Source of the DNA: an uncultured Lachnospiraceae bacterium
Lineage (GTDB): Bacteria > Bacillota > Clostridia > Lachnospirales > Lachnospiraceae
Assembly: GCA_910587765.1 (NCBI GenBank)
Contig: CAJUNR010000028.1
Location: forward strand, 1 to 60,929
Length of the DNA: 60,929 nucleotides
Direction of reading: 5' to 3'
The translations under genes were made by a program, and so were the position numbers. Under the pieces are notes generated by a model that did no database searches, was not told the DNA's origin, and saw only the letters and a list, made by a program, of their open reading frames with translations. Shown here in pieces: positions 26,901 through 34,651 of the stretch (the first letter of the stretch is position 1; each line of letters begins with the position of its first letter).

Positions 26901-28682
26901 GGCCCCCGCCAGAACAAACCTTGCCTTTCCCGCGAACCGGTCCCAAGCGCACCTCATCAGTTCCCTGTCCCACGCTTCAATCTCTTTCAGGTAGACAAAG
27001 AGCACCGTACCGTTCGTGTTCTCATACAGTTTATCGACAATTTCCATAAAAAGATCTTTGAGATTCGGAAAATTCATTCCGGACCCATCCCTGCCCGGAA
27101 CGAACTTCATCTGTTCTCCGATACGCACCCAGCTTGTAATTCCCCTTCTCAGGACAGACTCTCTGACGATTCTGCAGCTTCCCAGCAGGTCTTTTATATT
27201 GCGCCCCTGCGCGCGGCTTCTCAGACCTCCCGTCTCAGAATGCCCGTCATAATCCAAAATCATATCCCACGGAAATTCCGTGAGGACTTTTTTCCTGTCG
27301 TCATCCATATCATGAACGGCGTCTGTCACCAGAACATACGCGTTTTCAGTTACGTCAAACCGGTTTACAGTTTCAAAAAAGGACTGGAATTCAAAATTTA
27401 ACTCCGGAATCTTCGGAAATCTGCCTTCCCCGGGTCTTATCTCGTTCAGAATACAGACGGCGTTTTCGCGGAAACGCCATATATCCTTCATGGTCTGCGA
27501 CATCCGGAGACTGGTATAATTGATATTTTTATTCCCGTCTTTCATGGCATTCTCGCACAGCTCTTCGAAACCCATGTTCCTGTCTGTCTCACCGGCAGAA
27601 AGCATCTGAGCATAACTCCGCAGGATACCTTCCCCAATTTTATTATAAGCGTCTGTATTCAGCGACTCCAGACGCACCGCTCCCCGAAATAATTTCTGCA
27701 GCCGGGCGATCAGATCGGACAGTTGGTCTGAAGCTGTACATTTTGAGAGAACCGCTTTATATTTTTTCCCCGGCTCCACCCCCTGTACCGCCTCATAATC
27801 TTTTCCCCATTTCCTGCTCCCAAACCGATAGGTATACGGAATCAGCTCATACTCATCCTGACCGCCATCGTAGATTCCGATCAAAAAGGAAACGATTGCG
27901 TGTCCGTCGTTCTTAAATCCACCGGAAACCACTTCCAGCATATTTTCAGACAGATATTTCACTCCCAGTTGATGGGAGTGACCGCAGAGATAGAGCGATA
28001 CATTTTTCTCCAGAAAAAGGGTCTGCAGTTTTCTCCTGTCTTCATCGGCGATAAAGTCAAGAGAATGATGCCCCAGCACAAATACCGGCTTCCCGGGCTC
28101 CACCTCATGGAACAAGCCGATCAGTTCTGATTCGCACAGATACAATTTATGTTCGTCCTCATCGTCGCAGGACGTAAGACAGGTATTCAGCATCACAATT
28201 TCCAGATCGTCCGTATGAATCACCTGATGCGGATAAGCTCCTTCTTCGGCCTTTATGCCGAAAAGGACTTCTCTCGTCTTGTAAAACCCGCTGAAGGCCC
28301 CCAGAATCAGTTTACGGCTTTCCTGATCCGCAAATTCATTTTCAAAAGTGATGTCCGTCTCTTCTTTATCCCGGATTCCCCTGATCACATTCTTTCTGTG
28401 TTTTAATGTTCTGGGAATATCATGATTTCCGCAGACCCAGATAATCGTTCCGTCATCCTCCAGAATCCCGCTGTCCAGCAGAAGGTCACGCACTCTCTGT
28501 TCCACCATGGAATAAATAGACCGGTCCGCCAGATCGCCCGTGAGAAAAATGTATCTGAATTTTTCACCCGCTGTCTCTTCCTTCAGGATTTCTTTCAACT
28601 GGTCTAAAATCAGATTCATGTCAAACCCTTCACACATCTGGAAATGAAGATCTGACAGATGAAGCCATTTAAATCTCTGCAT
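23973..28682 (-). CDS. Metallophosphoesterase-STAND NTPase fusion protein
   Basis: A 1569-residue cytoplasmic protein with no signal peptide or membrane segment. Residues 1-285 form a calcineurin-like metallophosphoesterase with all metal motifs: DLH (11-13), GDLADR (49-54), GNHD (85-88), GHHS (204-207) and GHSH (234-237). Residues about 430-530 hold a WDMILDYDG-HSETGGL region. A P-loop-like AGFGGTT (748-754), which lacks the usual lysine, and an IIADEN Walker-B-like strand (798-803) follow. Then come about 600 residues of helical repeats, and a beta-rich, OB-like C-terminus. I infer a STAND-type sensor with a nuclease or phosphatase effector, possibly in phage defence. GGAGGG precedes the start. 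It stands alone. Confidence 0.75.
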   Translation of the reverse strand: MQRFKWLHLSDLHFQMCEGFDMNLILDQLKEILKEETAGEKFRYIFLTGDLADRSIYSMVEQRVRDLLLDSGILEDDGTIIWVCGNHDIPRTLKHRKNVIRGIRDKEETDITFENEFADQESRKLILGAFSGFYKTREVLFGIKAEEGAYPHQVIHTDDLEIVMLNTCLTSCDDEDEHKLYLCESELIGLFHEVEPGKPVFVLGHHSLDFIADEDRRKLQTLFLEKNVSLYLCGHSHQLGVKYLSENMLEVVSGGFKNDGHAIVSFLIGIYDGGQDEYELIPYTYRFGSRKWGKDYEAVQGVEPGKKYKAVLSKCTASDQLSDLIARLQKLFRGAVRLESLNTDAYNKIGEGILRSYAQMLSAGETDRNMGFEELCENAMKDGNKNINYTSLRMSQTMKDIWRFRENAVCILNEIRPGEGRFPKIPELNFEFQSFFETVNRFDVTENAYVLVTDAVHDMDDDRKKVLTEFPWDMILDYDGHSETGGLRSRAQGRNIKDLLGSCRIVRESVLRRGITSWVRIGEQMKFVPGRDGSGMNFPNLKDLFMEIVDKLYENTNGTVLFVYLKEIEAWDRELMRCAWDRFAGKARFVLAGAYDRKKLEGQFQELFRDEYGRPVTDCYRIYQTSAIQFMTAFSEYSENFMERKKYERMLFPTNTGLANLEENLYVNLGDYFEVLTSDIGTDLKHHHEDIEEFYLGGEAKWSLFYTKDILDLLGSEAAENLTGKLKTALGAKKKQPKDAIFYLLHSAGFGGTTAARAIAWRLHRECPTLILKSYEYGKIKPLIQNLYDNHSRKGILIIADENRFSISDLEKLEWEIGNVDRPFALLIVKRLSGKNGNDLKNTETLTLLTNEMIAALQNRFEERSHLDSDTLRRKKGEFNKVFPKNSGMRCPFLIGLYYQDEKFNGIKEYVKRIVDNISSEKETKLLLILAVINYYGRIGAAKEIVEKYVPLPANANYLEKYPYAKDAFIRSYDETLQVRLYCEKHPLISLELIKQCSQKLYGANYQENLKEISEELIEKILEINQKGITLYYKNLLERLFVYKNAADVDEKGYTDVSEFSPLILALPSQTSKEEVMCSLAAGVKKVVENISPRGNELYFKMAAHICGHLGRLYKASTVSLESMKNGIESIRWCENAETIMKKGGFEDAYIYHMYGTSLSKQCQDAIKGWNDELENCSAENIERLEADLEKAISKFDEAIYAGEFVRGCISKLSLLMEYMKFLMKWKKIGSADELQKLSVEQRGYIRDIDDMISMLDDTVLDGKDRSRLLNLQGKYKSEIIFNNYGKAIEYYTNSIDNIVKKKGEDAEELYILRSGLASSIIGKYFQNKKNPYLEMEEKDVARILEALEKNIFSTVVLPDRWEHQRRCNDCYRWLRIAKQSTTAVRTGIKVAEKWKELQKEAWLRDPRPYYYMAVLNYLDALDGYEDSLDIARANHKEAYRIANNNSDFRVINMEMIRDILVTGKGMNRLKSVVDLSKIPEEEDVGMVKLRGKFLDIDSEKNKKIGIVRVSFPREMRNLKVYFKMGDQNTIGIGQSTHTLEFGVGFTFERLEAVNRTVKDVTSAAAHSS

Positions 28683-29034
28683 ACCCTGCCCTCCAAAATT
28701 ATACTTTTGTTACGATGTGAAATAAACCGTATTATTTTATTATTACATAATTCAATATTATTTTCTACAATCCGGACACAATTTACCGCTTTTATTACAT
28801 ATCCTGCCATTTTACGTCAAAAATCCAACCGCTCTATCTGTTCTTCCTGCCTTCCGCCTGTTCCATACATTGCCATATAAACTTTCCCGGCTCTCCGTAT
28901 TTTGAAACCCTGGTTTACCGTTGTCGAGGCACCCCTGATCCTCCCGTTATACACTGACATAGCAGTACAGGATTTGAAAGTTCAGAAATATCGCAAGACA
29001 TTCGCCGGCCAAACGGATGATCTATTTTCAACAT
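28683..29034. other. Intergenic region upstream of the STAND gene
   Basis: About 350 mostly AT-rich bases between the STAND-like gene and the sugar-transferase terminator. A TATAAT lies on the minus strand 15 bases before the STAND start codon, with only a weak -35 (TTTATT) 17 bases upstream. I see no ORF or conserved RNA here. Confidence 0.4.
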
Positions 29035-29061
29035 AAAAAGCATGTGCCCCCCTGCACATGC
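29035..29061 (-). terminator. Intrinsic terminator of the sugar transferase gene
   Basis: Perfect eight-base arms GCATGTGC/GCACATGC with a six-base loop are followed, in minus-strand reading, by five T residues. It lies 49 bases past the stop codon of the sugar-transferase gene and isolates it from the STAND-like gene. Confidence 0.85.
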
Positions 29062-29109
29062 CTTTGCTGCTGTCTATATAATTTTGCCCGTCTTGTATAG
29101 CTCTCCTTT

Positions 29110-30531
29110 TTACCTGGCCCCGGAACCGCGAAAAATCACCACAATCGTCTTCAGAATAATCTTGACATCCAGCATCAGCGACCAGTGGTCAATATACTCC
29201 AGATCCAGCTTCACCACCTCGTCAAAATCCCTGATATCACTGCGGCCGCTGATCTGCCACAGACCGGTGATCCCAGGACTGAAACTCAGCCTCCGCCTCT
29301 GATACGGCTTGTAACGCTGAAACTCGTCGAGCGTCGGCGGTCTTGTCCCTACCAGACTCATATCGCCCTTGAGGACGTTCCAGAACTGCGGCAGCTCGTC
29401 GATGCTCGTTTTGCGGATAAAACGCCCCACCCTTGTGATGCGGGGATCGTTTTCCATCTTGAACATCGCTCCCTGCATCTCGTTTTGTTCCATCAGCTCC
29501 TGCTTGCGCTCTTCCGCGTCCGCATACATGGAACGAAACTTGTAAAATTCAAACGTTCTCCCGTTCTTGCCGATCCGTTTCTGTTTGAAAATCAAAGGTC
29601 CCGGCGATTCCAGCAGCAGAAAAGGCGCCAGTATCATGCCGATCGGGACCGTAAGCAGCAGTCCGACAGACGCACCGACAATATCCATCAGCCTCTTTAC
29701 AAATACCATGCGGTAATCCAGAAGACGGCTGGAAAAAGCCAGTACCGGATATCCCTCCAGCGTATAGACCCTCTTTTCCCCGGATATCGGCAGATGGAAC
29801 AGATCCAGATTCAGGTTCACGACCAGTCCCATGTTCTCGAATTCGGCAATCATCTCTTTCAGAAGCGTCTCGTTTTCCTGTACGGATCCCACACGAATGA
29901 ACACCTCGTCCACCACATGCCGCTGCGCATATCCGTAATAATCATCCCGGGCCCCAAGCACCGGAACCCCGTCGACCGCCTCCCCCGCTTCATCCGTATC
30001 CAACAGCACAATACCTGAGATGCTCCATATTGTCTCCTTGGACCGCTGAAAATTTTCCATAATGTGATCCAGCATATCGGCGGTCGTCACGATCATCAGA
30101 TTCTCTCTTTTCACCCCGATAAACGACTGAAAGCGCTCCCTGTTGCGGACAAGGATATGAGTCAGCCACAAAAGAATGGTGCTGATCAGGAAAAATCCAC
30201 CCATCTGCAAGCGGGACATCAACAGTTCATTTTTAATTGCAAAACTCAGGAAAGTGATAAATATAATAATCACCACATTATGACGGACACAGAACGCCAG
30301 CTCTCTGTACCGTCCCCGCCGGAAAAAACCTTCCGACATCTTCATCAGATAAAACAGGGCAATATGCAGCAGAATCACCACGCAGCTCAGCAGCCGGACA
30401 TCCTCTATGGCAAACCACCGCTGCAGGCTGCCATAGCGGACTCCACCCGACAGCATCAGGCTGATGAGAATCACTGCGGCGTCCATAAAACAGAGAATCA
30501 GCTCCATCAGCTGATTTTTTTTTCGATACAT
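29110..30531 (-). CDS. Polyprenyl glycosylphosphotransferase (initiating sugar transferase)
   Basis: A 473-residue membrane enzyme of the WbaP/CpsE type. The N-terminal half has four transmembrane helices and a CoA-binding-like domain (residues about 130-260). A further helix (around VGASVGLLLTVPIGMI) precedes the catalytic C-terminal domain with FKQKRIGKNG, FYKFRSMY, SIDELPQFWNVLKGDMSLVG and PGITGLWQISGR. It transfers a sugar-1-phosphate, usually glucose or galactose phosphate, to undecaprenyl phosphate and so starts the repeat unit of the capsule or exopolysaccharide. It has its own promoter and terminator and is a single-gene unit. Start: ATG with only a weak ribosome site. Confidence 0.95.
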   Translation of the reverse strand: MYRKKNQLMELILCFMDAAVILISLMLSGGVRYGSLQRWFAIEDVRLLSCVVILLHIALFYLMKMSEGFFRRGRYRELAFCVRHNVVIIIFITFLSFAIKNELLMSRLQMGGFFLISTILLWLTHILVRNRERFQSFIGVKRENLMIVTTADMLDHIMENFQRSKETIWSISGIVLLDTDEAGEAVDGVPVLGARDDYYGYAQRHVVDEVFIRVGSVQENETLLKEMIAEFENMGLVVNLNLDLFHLPISGEKRVYTLEGYPVLAFSSRLLDYRMVFVKRLMDIVGASVGLLLTVPIGMILAPFLLLESPGPLIFKQKRIGKNGRTFEFYKFRSMYADAEERKQELMEQNEMQGAMFKMENDPRITRVGRFIRKTSIDELPQFWNVLKGDMSLVGTRPPTLDEFQRYKPYQRRRLSFSPGITGLWQISGRSDIRDFDEVVKLDLEYIDHWSLMLDVKIILKTIVVIFRGSGAR

Positions 30532-30577
30532 ATGCTATACCAACCATCAAATACAGAATTATGCCAGAATCATCCTT

Positions 30578-30605
30578 ATTATATCATATAAATATCTATT
30601 GGCAA
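30578..30605 (-). promoter_or_regulatory. Promoter of the sugar transferase gene
   Basis: Minus-strand TTGCCA (30605-30600) and TATAAT (30583-30578) are 16 bases apart and lie about 46 bases upstream of the start codon. Confidence 0.6.
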
Positions 30606-30763
30606 TAGCGGAAATTTGTCCTTTTGTTTTCATCTGGAAATTGTTCAGATATGCACTCGATGGAATTATCAACTTTTCACAGGCGCCGCTAAGTCTCGTA
30701 TCATGGGGCGGGGTAAAATAATTTCTCAAAAATTTCTATCGGGCATAAGATAATGGATTCGTT

Positions 30764-31837
30764 TTAACCATAATACTCCCTGTACCAATGTACAAACTGC
30801 TCCAGCCCTTTTTCGAGCGGTGTCTCTGGCCGAAATCCAAAATCTGCTTCCAACTCTGATATGTCCGCGTAGGTCTGATAGACGTCTCCCGGCTGCATGG
30901 GCAGAAATTCCCTCCTTGCCTTTTGCTTAATGACTCCCTCCCTCAGGAGACATCTTTCCAGAGTTTCTACAAAATAAAGCAAATCCTCCGGATGATTGTT
31001 GCCGATATTATAAAGTTTATATCGGACGCCCTGCCCGTTTTCCTCCGGCAGCTTCTCCATAACTCTCTGCACTCCCCGGACAATATCGTCAATATAGGTA
31101 AAATCGCGTTTCATATCTCCATAATTATAGATCTGAATCGCTTCCCCCCGGACTAACTTATCGGTGAATTTAAAATATGCCATGTCAGGACGTCCCGCCG
31201 GACCGTATACGGTAAAAAACCGAAGACCTGTAGAAGGAATTTGATAGAGTTTTGCATAAGCATACGCCATCAGCTCATCGGATTTCTTTGTAGCCGCGTA
31301 GAGAGATACCGGACAATCGGCTTTGTCACTCACGGAATAAGGAACTTTCTCGTTAAATCCGTATACGGAAGACGAACTGGCATATATCAGATGCTGTACT
31401 CCTGCATAGCAGTCTCCGCCGTCTCTCCTGTCATAGCTATGCCGGCAGGCCTCCAGGATATTATAAAACCCGATCAAGTTGGATTCTACATAGGCGTCCG
31501 GATTGTCAATGCTGTGCCGTACGCCGGCCTGTGCCGCCAGATTTACCACCAGTTCGGGGCGGTAACGGTCAAATACAGCCGTTACTGCCTCTTTATTGGC
31601 AATACTTTCTTTTATAAAAATGAACTTCCCGGAAACCTGTTCTGCCCGCTGGCGGATATTCTCCAACCGGTATTCTTTCAAAGACACATCATAATAATCA
31701 TTCATATTGTCGATTCCGATGATGCAGACGTCCGGAACCGCATCTAATATTCCCATTGTCAGGTTCGCGCCGATAAAACCGGCGGCTCCGGTAATAAGGA
31801 TTCGTTTCCCAGATAACGTAAGATTTCTATCTGCCAT
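30764..31837 (-). CDS. NAD-dependent epimerase, UDP-glucuronate 4-epimerase-like
   Basis: A 357-residue extended short-chain dehydrogenase. It has a Rossmann motif GAAGFIGANL near the N-terminus and the catalytic YAATKK (Tyr-x-x-x-Lys) at mid-protein, with SSSSVYG before it. The sequence AAQAGVRHSIDNPDAYVESN resembles UDP-glucuronate 4-epimerases such as CapI/GAE. It would convert UDP-glucuronate, made by the dehydrogenase at 49221-50480, to UDP-galacturonate. The ATG at 31837 has GGGGG nine bases upstream; an ATG two codons earlier is possible. It diverges from the QueC-like gene across about 430 bases. Confidence 0.88.
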   Translation of the reverse strand: MADRNLTLSGKRILITGAAGFIGANLTMGILDAVPDVCIIGIDNMNDYYDVSLKEYRLENIRQRAEQVSGKFIFIKESIANKEAVTAVFDRYRPELVVNLAAQAGVRHSIDNPDAYVESNLIGFYNILEACRHSYDRRDGGDCYAGVQHLIYASSSSVYGFNEKVPYSVSDKADCPVSLYAATKKSDELMAYAYAKLYQIPSTGLRFFTVYGPAGRPDMAYFKFTDKLVRGEAIQIYNYGDMKRDFTYIDDIVRGVQRVMEKLPEENGQGVRYKLYNIGNNHPEDLLYFVETLERCLLREGVIKQKARREFLPMQPGDVYQTYADISELEADFGFRPETPLEKGLEQFVHWYREYYG

Positions 31838-31864
31838 ATGCATTTTCCCCCTTCTGTTTCGCAT

Positions 31865-32134
31865 TCACAATTGGTTTATAATCCGAAAAAATATGAATCA
31901 TTGTTCCCCGTATTCGAAATATTCATACCCAGGCCGGCTCATGAGAATCCCGGCTTATCAAAATCGTACTGACACGCAATGCTGTTTTCCGGGCGGCACA
32001 CACAGTAAAACAGCACTCATTTAAAATACGACCTGTTTCATTTTACCAATCCACATCTAATATGTAAAGTCTTTAATTTCCCCCGAATAGCAAACGGAAA
32101 AATCACTATAGAGAAGCGGGAAAACCGCAAAAAA
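31865..32134. other. Divergent intergenic region, epimerase/QueC-like
   Basis: About 270 bases between the epimerase start and the promoter of the QueC-like gene. It is AT-rich and non-coding. I see no convincing RNA motif or -35/-10 pair for the epimerase. Confidence 0.4.
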
Positions 32135-32163
32135 TTGACTTTTTCACGTCAAAATAATATAAT
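32135..32163 (+). promoter_or_regulatory. Promoter of the QueC-like gene
   Basis: TTGACT (32135-32140) and a consensus TATAAT (32158-32163) are separated by 17 bases. The start codon is about 100 bases downstream, which leaves an untranslated leader in which I see no known riboswitch. A small TTGAC/GTCAA inverted repeat overlaps the -35 and could bind a regulator. Confidence 0.75.
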
Positions 32164-32266
32164 ACTATTGTTTTAAAACTGCATTGCCCTTTTCGCCGGC
32201 AATAACGAATTATCAAAAACGCACAATATATGACTGTGCATACCCAAATCTAAAATGGAGAACGTT

Positions 32267-33025
32267 ATGGATAAGAAAAAAGTTACATTATTATATTCCG
32301 GAGGCTGGGATGGTACCTTCCGCCTCCTTCAGCTTGCACAGTATGACATTGAAATTCAGCCTGTTTATGTCATAGACAAAGACAGAGGAAGTACGGAATA
32401 TGAGTGCAGAGCCATGAAAACCATTATCGAGGAGGCGGGAAAACGTTTTCCCGCCGTAATCTGTCCCATCCAGTACTACGACAAAGAATGGATCCTGGAA
32501 AATTGCAGAGACGAGGAAATAAGCAATGCGTTCCGCCGTCTTCGTAAAACCTATGCCGTAGGCACTCAATATGAGTGGTTCGCCCTGCTGTGCAGAAAAA
32601 CCGGTCTTAAAATGGAAAGCGCTGTAGTCCATCAATACCACGGCAAAGTGGAAGACGCGATCAACGCCGAAGGCGTTCTTGAATTAATAGAAGACGACTT
32701 CCTTCCGTCAAGATATCAGGTCCGTCCCAAAGGGGAAAATCGATCCGCGCATCTGGTCTTCGGTAATCTGATCCTTCCTGTAATCAAACTGGAAAAAAAG
32801 GATGAAGAACGGATAGCCAGGGAGAACGGATGGCTTGATATTATGAAACTCAGCTGGTTCTGCCACACCCCGGTAAACGGAAAGCCCTGCGGATTATGCG
32901 GTCCCTGCGATGACGCCATGAATACCGGTATGGAATGGCGTCTGCCGGAAGACGCCCGGAAAAGATATAAACACAGAACATTATATCGTTTCATCAGAAA
33001 ATTGGGCAGCTTTTTAAAAAGATGA
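32267..33025 (+). CDS. QueC-like PP-loop ATPase (amide/nitrile ligase fold)
   Basis: A 252-residue protein with a PP-loop SGGWDGT (residues 11-17; QueC has SGGxDS) and a late zinc-binding C-x8-C-x2-C-x2-C cluster (CHTPVNGKPCGLCGPC, about residues 200-217). That spacing is the hallmark of QueC/7-cyano-7-deazaguanine synthases, which use ATP and ammonia to turn a carboxylate into an amide and then a nitrile. No queD, queE or queF neighbours are present; it sits instead between a uronate epimerase and an amidohydrolase in a glycan locus. I infer amidation of a sugar or other carboxylate. Start: ATG with GGAG six bases upstream. Alternative: a defence-type QueC homologue. Confidence 0.8.
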   Translation: MDKKKVTLLYSGGWDGTFRLLQLAQYDIEIQPVYVIDKDRGSTEYECRAMKTIIEEAGKRFPAVICPIQYYDKEWILENCRDEEISNAFRRLRKTYAVGTQYEWFALLCRKTGLKMESAVVHQYHGKVEDAINAEGVLELIEDDFLPSRYQVRPKGENRSAHLVFGNLILPVIKLEKKDEERIARENGWLDIMKLSWFCHTPVNGKPCGLCGPCDDAMNTGMEWRLPEDARKRYKHRTLYRFIRKLGSFLKR

Positions 33026-34636
33026 TGCAGAAAAAACAGTCTCGCCATCTTTAATTGTCTCAAGCACCTTAATCTCCCGGATCCGCATTGGCTCCGTTTC
33101 CATCGGCGACCGGTCCAGAATAATCAAATCTGCGCGCTTTCCTATCTCGATTGAGCCTTTGGAGTCTTCTTCGAAGTACTCGTAAGCAGCCTCTATAGTA
33201 ACACAGCGCAGCGCTTCATACACGGAAATCCTCTGATCGGCGCCGATGATTCCGCCGCTGCGGCTCAGCCTGTTCACCGCACACCAGACAGAATGGAGCA
33301 TATCCGGCTTTGTCACGGGGGTATCCTGATGAAAATTGACATGAATATTCCGGTCAAGCGCATCCTTCACAGGACTGATGTGATTGCCGCGTTTTTCTCC
33401 AAGGTTTCTTTTATGAACATCCCCCCAATACCATACGTGGCCCACAAATACAGAGGCAATCATATTCAGCCTGGACATACGGTCCAGCTGATCATCGCGA
33501 ACCGTCTGACAGTGGATCATAACAGGACGCAGATCTTCTTTTATCCCGGTCGATTTTAAGGCTTTCTCATAAGCATTTATAAATTGCCCGCTTGCAGCAT
33601 CGCCGTTGCAATGGGCCAGAATCTGCCGGTGTTCAGATACGGCACATTGTATATATCTTTCCACCTCTTCATCCTTCATCCACGGATAACCGCAATATCC
33701 CTCTTCTCCATTCAGATACGGCTCGGTAAGCCACGCCGAGCGCCCCTGAGGAGAACCGTCGAGAACCAGTTTATATCCACCAATTTTTACGTGGTTTTCA
33801 TACCGTCCATATAACCGGCCGTATTCTGACATCATTTTCTGCCCATGAGCGGTCATCATCGGATATGCAACCACATCCATCACCAGCGTATGGGCTTCCG
33901 ACATACGGATCAGCATTTGTATTTCTTTTTCAGAAGAAGCGCCGTCCTGAGCGGTGGTAATGCCGTTTTCCAGATAAACCTGCTGCATCTGCTCCATCAT
34001 CTTTGCAGGATCCACTTTTACGAACGGCATCAATGCCTTTTGAAGAATCTGCAGACCGGCTTCTTCCAGATAACCATTCGGCTCCATACCTCCTGGCAGT
34101 CTGCCTATAACACCGCCTGCCGGATTGGGCGTAGACGCTGTTATATTGGCCAGCGCCAGCGCCGCGCTGTTAGCGCACGCCAGATGCGCTGATATATGGA
34201 GGATCAATATGGGGATTTTCGTACTGACTTGATCCAGAACATTTTTATCAGGCTGTCCGCCTTCTTTCAGAAAATTATGATCATAACCGAAACCCAGTAC
34301 CGCCTGACCTTCTTCGAGACCCTGTTCCTCTATATACTCTTTCAATGTGCGGATAATATCCCCATATGATGAACAGCCTGAAAGATCTGCGCACAAAGCC
34401 ATCTGGCCATTCATTACAAAATGACTATGCGCGTCTATGAAAGACGGCATCAGGCATTTCCCACCGAGATCGCATTTCACAGCGTCCGGCGCCGTCTCCA
34501 AAAGCCTGCAAACCTTGCCAAGTCCGGCAATCTTTCCGTCTCTTACCAGAACAGCCTCCGGAGTCTGTTGCAGTTCCTCCTGACCGTTTGTATAGGCCAT
34601 TGTCAATATTTTCCCGTTATAATAGATTTTCTCCAT
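33014..34636 (-). CDS. YtcJ-like metal-dependent amidohydrolase
   Basis: A 540-residue amidohydrolase-superfamily enzyme of the YtcJ/AepA group. The N-terminal beta domain is followed by the metal-binding IDAHSHF (about residue 67), further conserved histidines (LAHCNGDA, VMIHCQTV) and a C-terminal DKRADLIILDRSP-type segment closing the composite beta domain. Such enzymes hydrolyse amide bonds of N-acyl or cyclic compounds. It follows a glutamate-symporter-like gene and a HTH regulator on the same strand, so a small uptake-and-hydrolysis cassette is likely, perhaps for an N-acyl amino acid. The ribosome site is GGGAGG. Its 3' end overlaps the convergent QueC-like gene by 12 bases. Confidence 0.9.
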   Translation of the reverse strand: MEKIYYNGKILTMAYTNGQEELQQTPEAVLVRDGKIAGLGKVCRLLETAPDAVKCDLGGKCLMPSFIDAHSHFVMNGQMALCADLSGCSSYGDIIRTLKEYIEEQGLEEGQAVLGFGYDHNFLKEGGQPDKNVLDQVSTKIPILILHISAHLACANSAALALANITASTPNPAGGVIGRLPGGMEPNGYLEEAGLQILQKALMPFVKVDPAKMMEQMQQVYLENGITTAQDGASSEKEIQMLIRMSEAHTLVMDVVAYPMMTAHGQKMMSEYGRLYGRYENHVKIGGYKLVLDGSPQGRSAWLTEPYLNGEEGYCGYPWMKDEEVERYIQCAVSEHRQILAHCNGDAASGQFINAYEKALKSTGIKEDLRPVMIHCQTVRDDQLDRMSRLNMIASVFVGHVWYWGDVHKRNLGEKRGNHISPVKDALDRNIHVNFHQDTPVTKPDMLHSVWCAVNRLSRSGGIIGADQRISVYEALRCVTIEAAYEYFEEDSKGSIEIGKRADLIILDRSPMETEPMRIREIKVLETIKDGETVFSASSF

Positions 34637-34651
34637 AATCCTGCCTCCCGT

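Noticed and set aside
32267..33025. Queuosine biosynthesis locus
   Set aside because: Only a QueC-like gene is present; QueD, QueE, QueF and FolE-type genes are absent and the active-site loop differs (SGGWDG).
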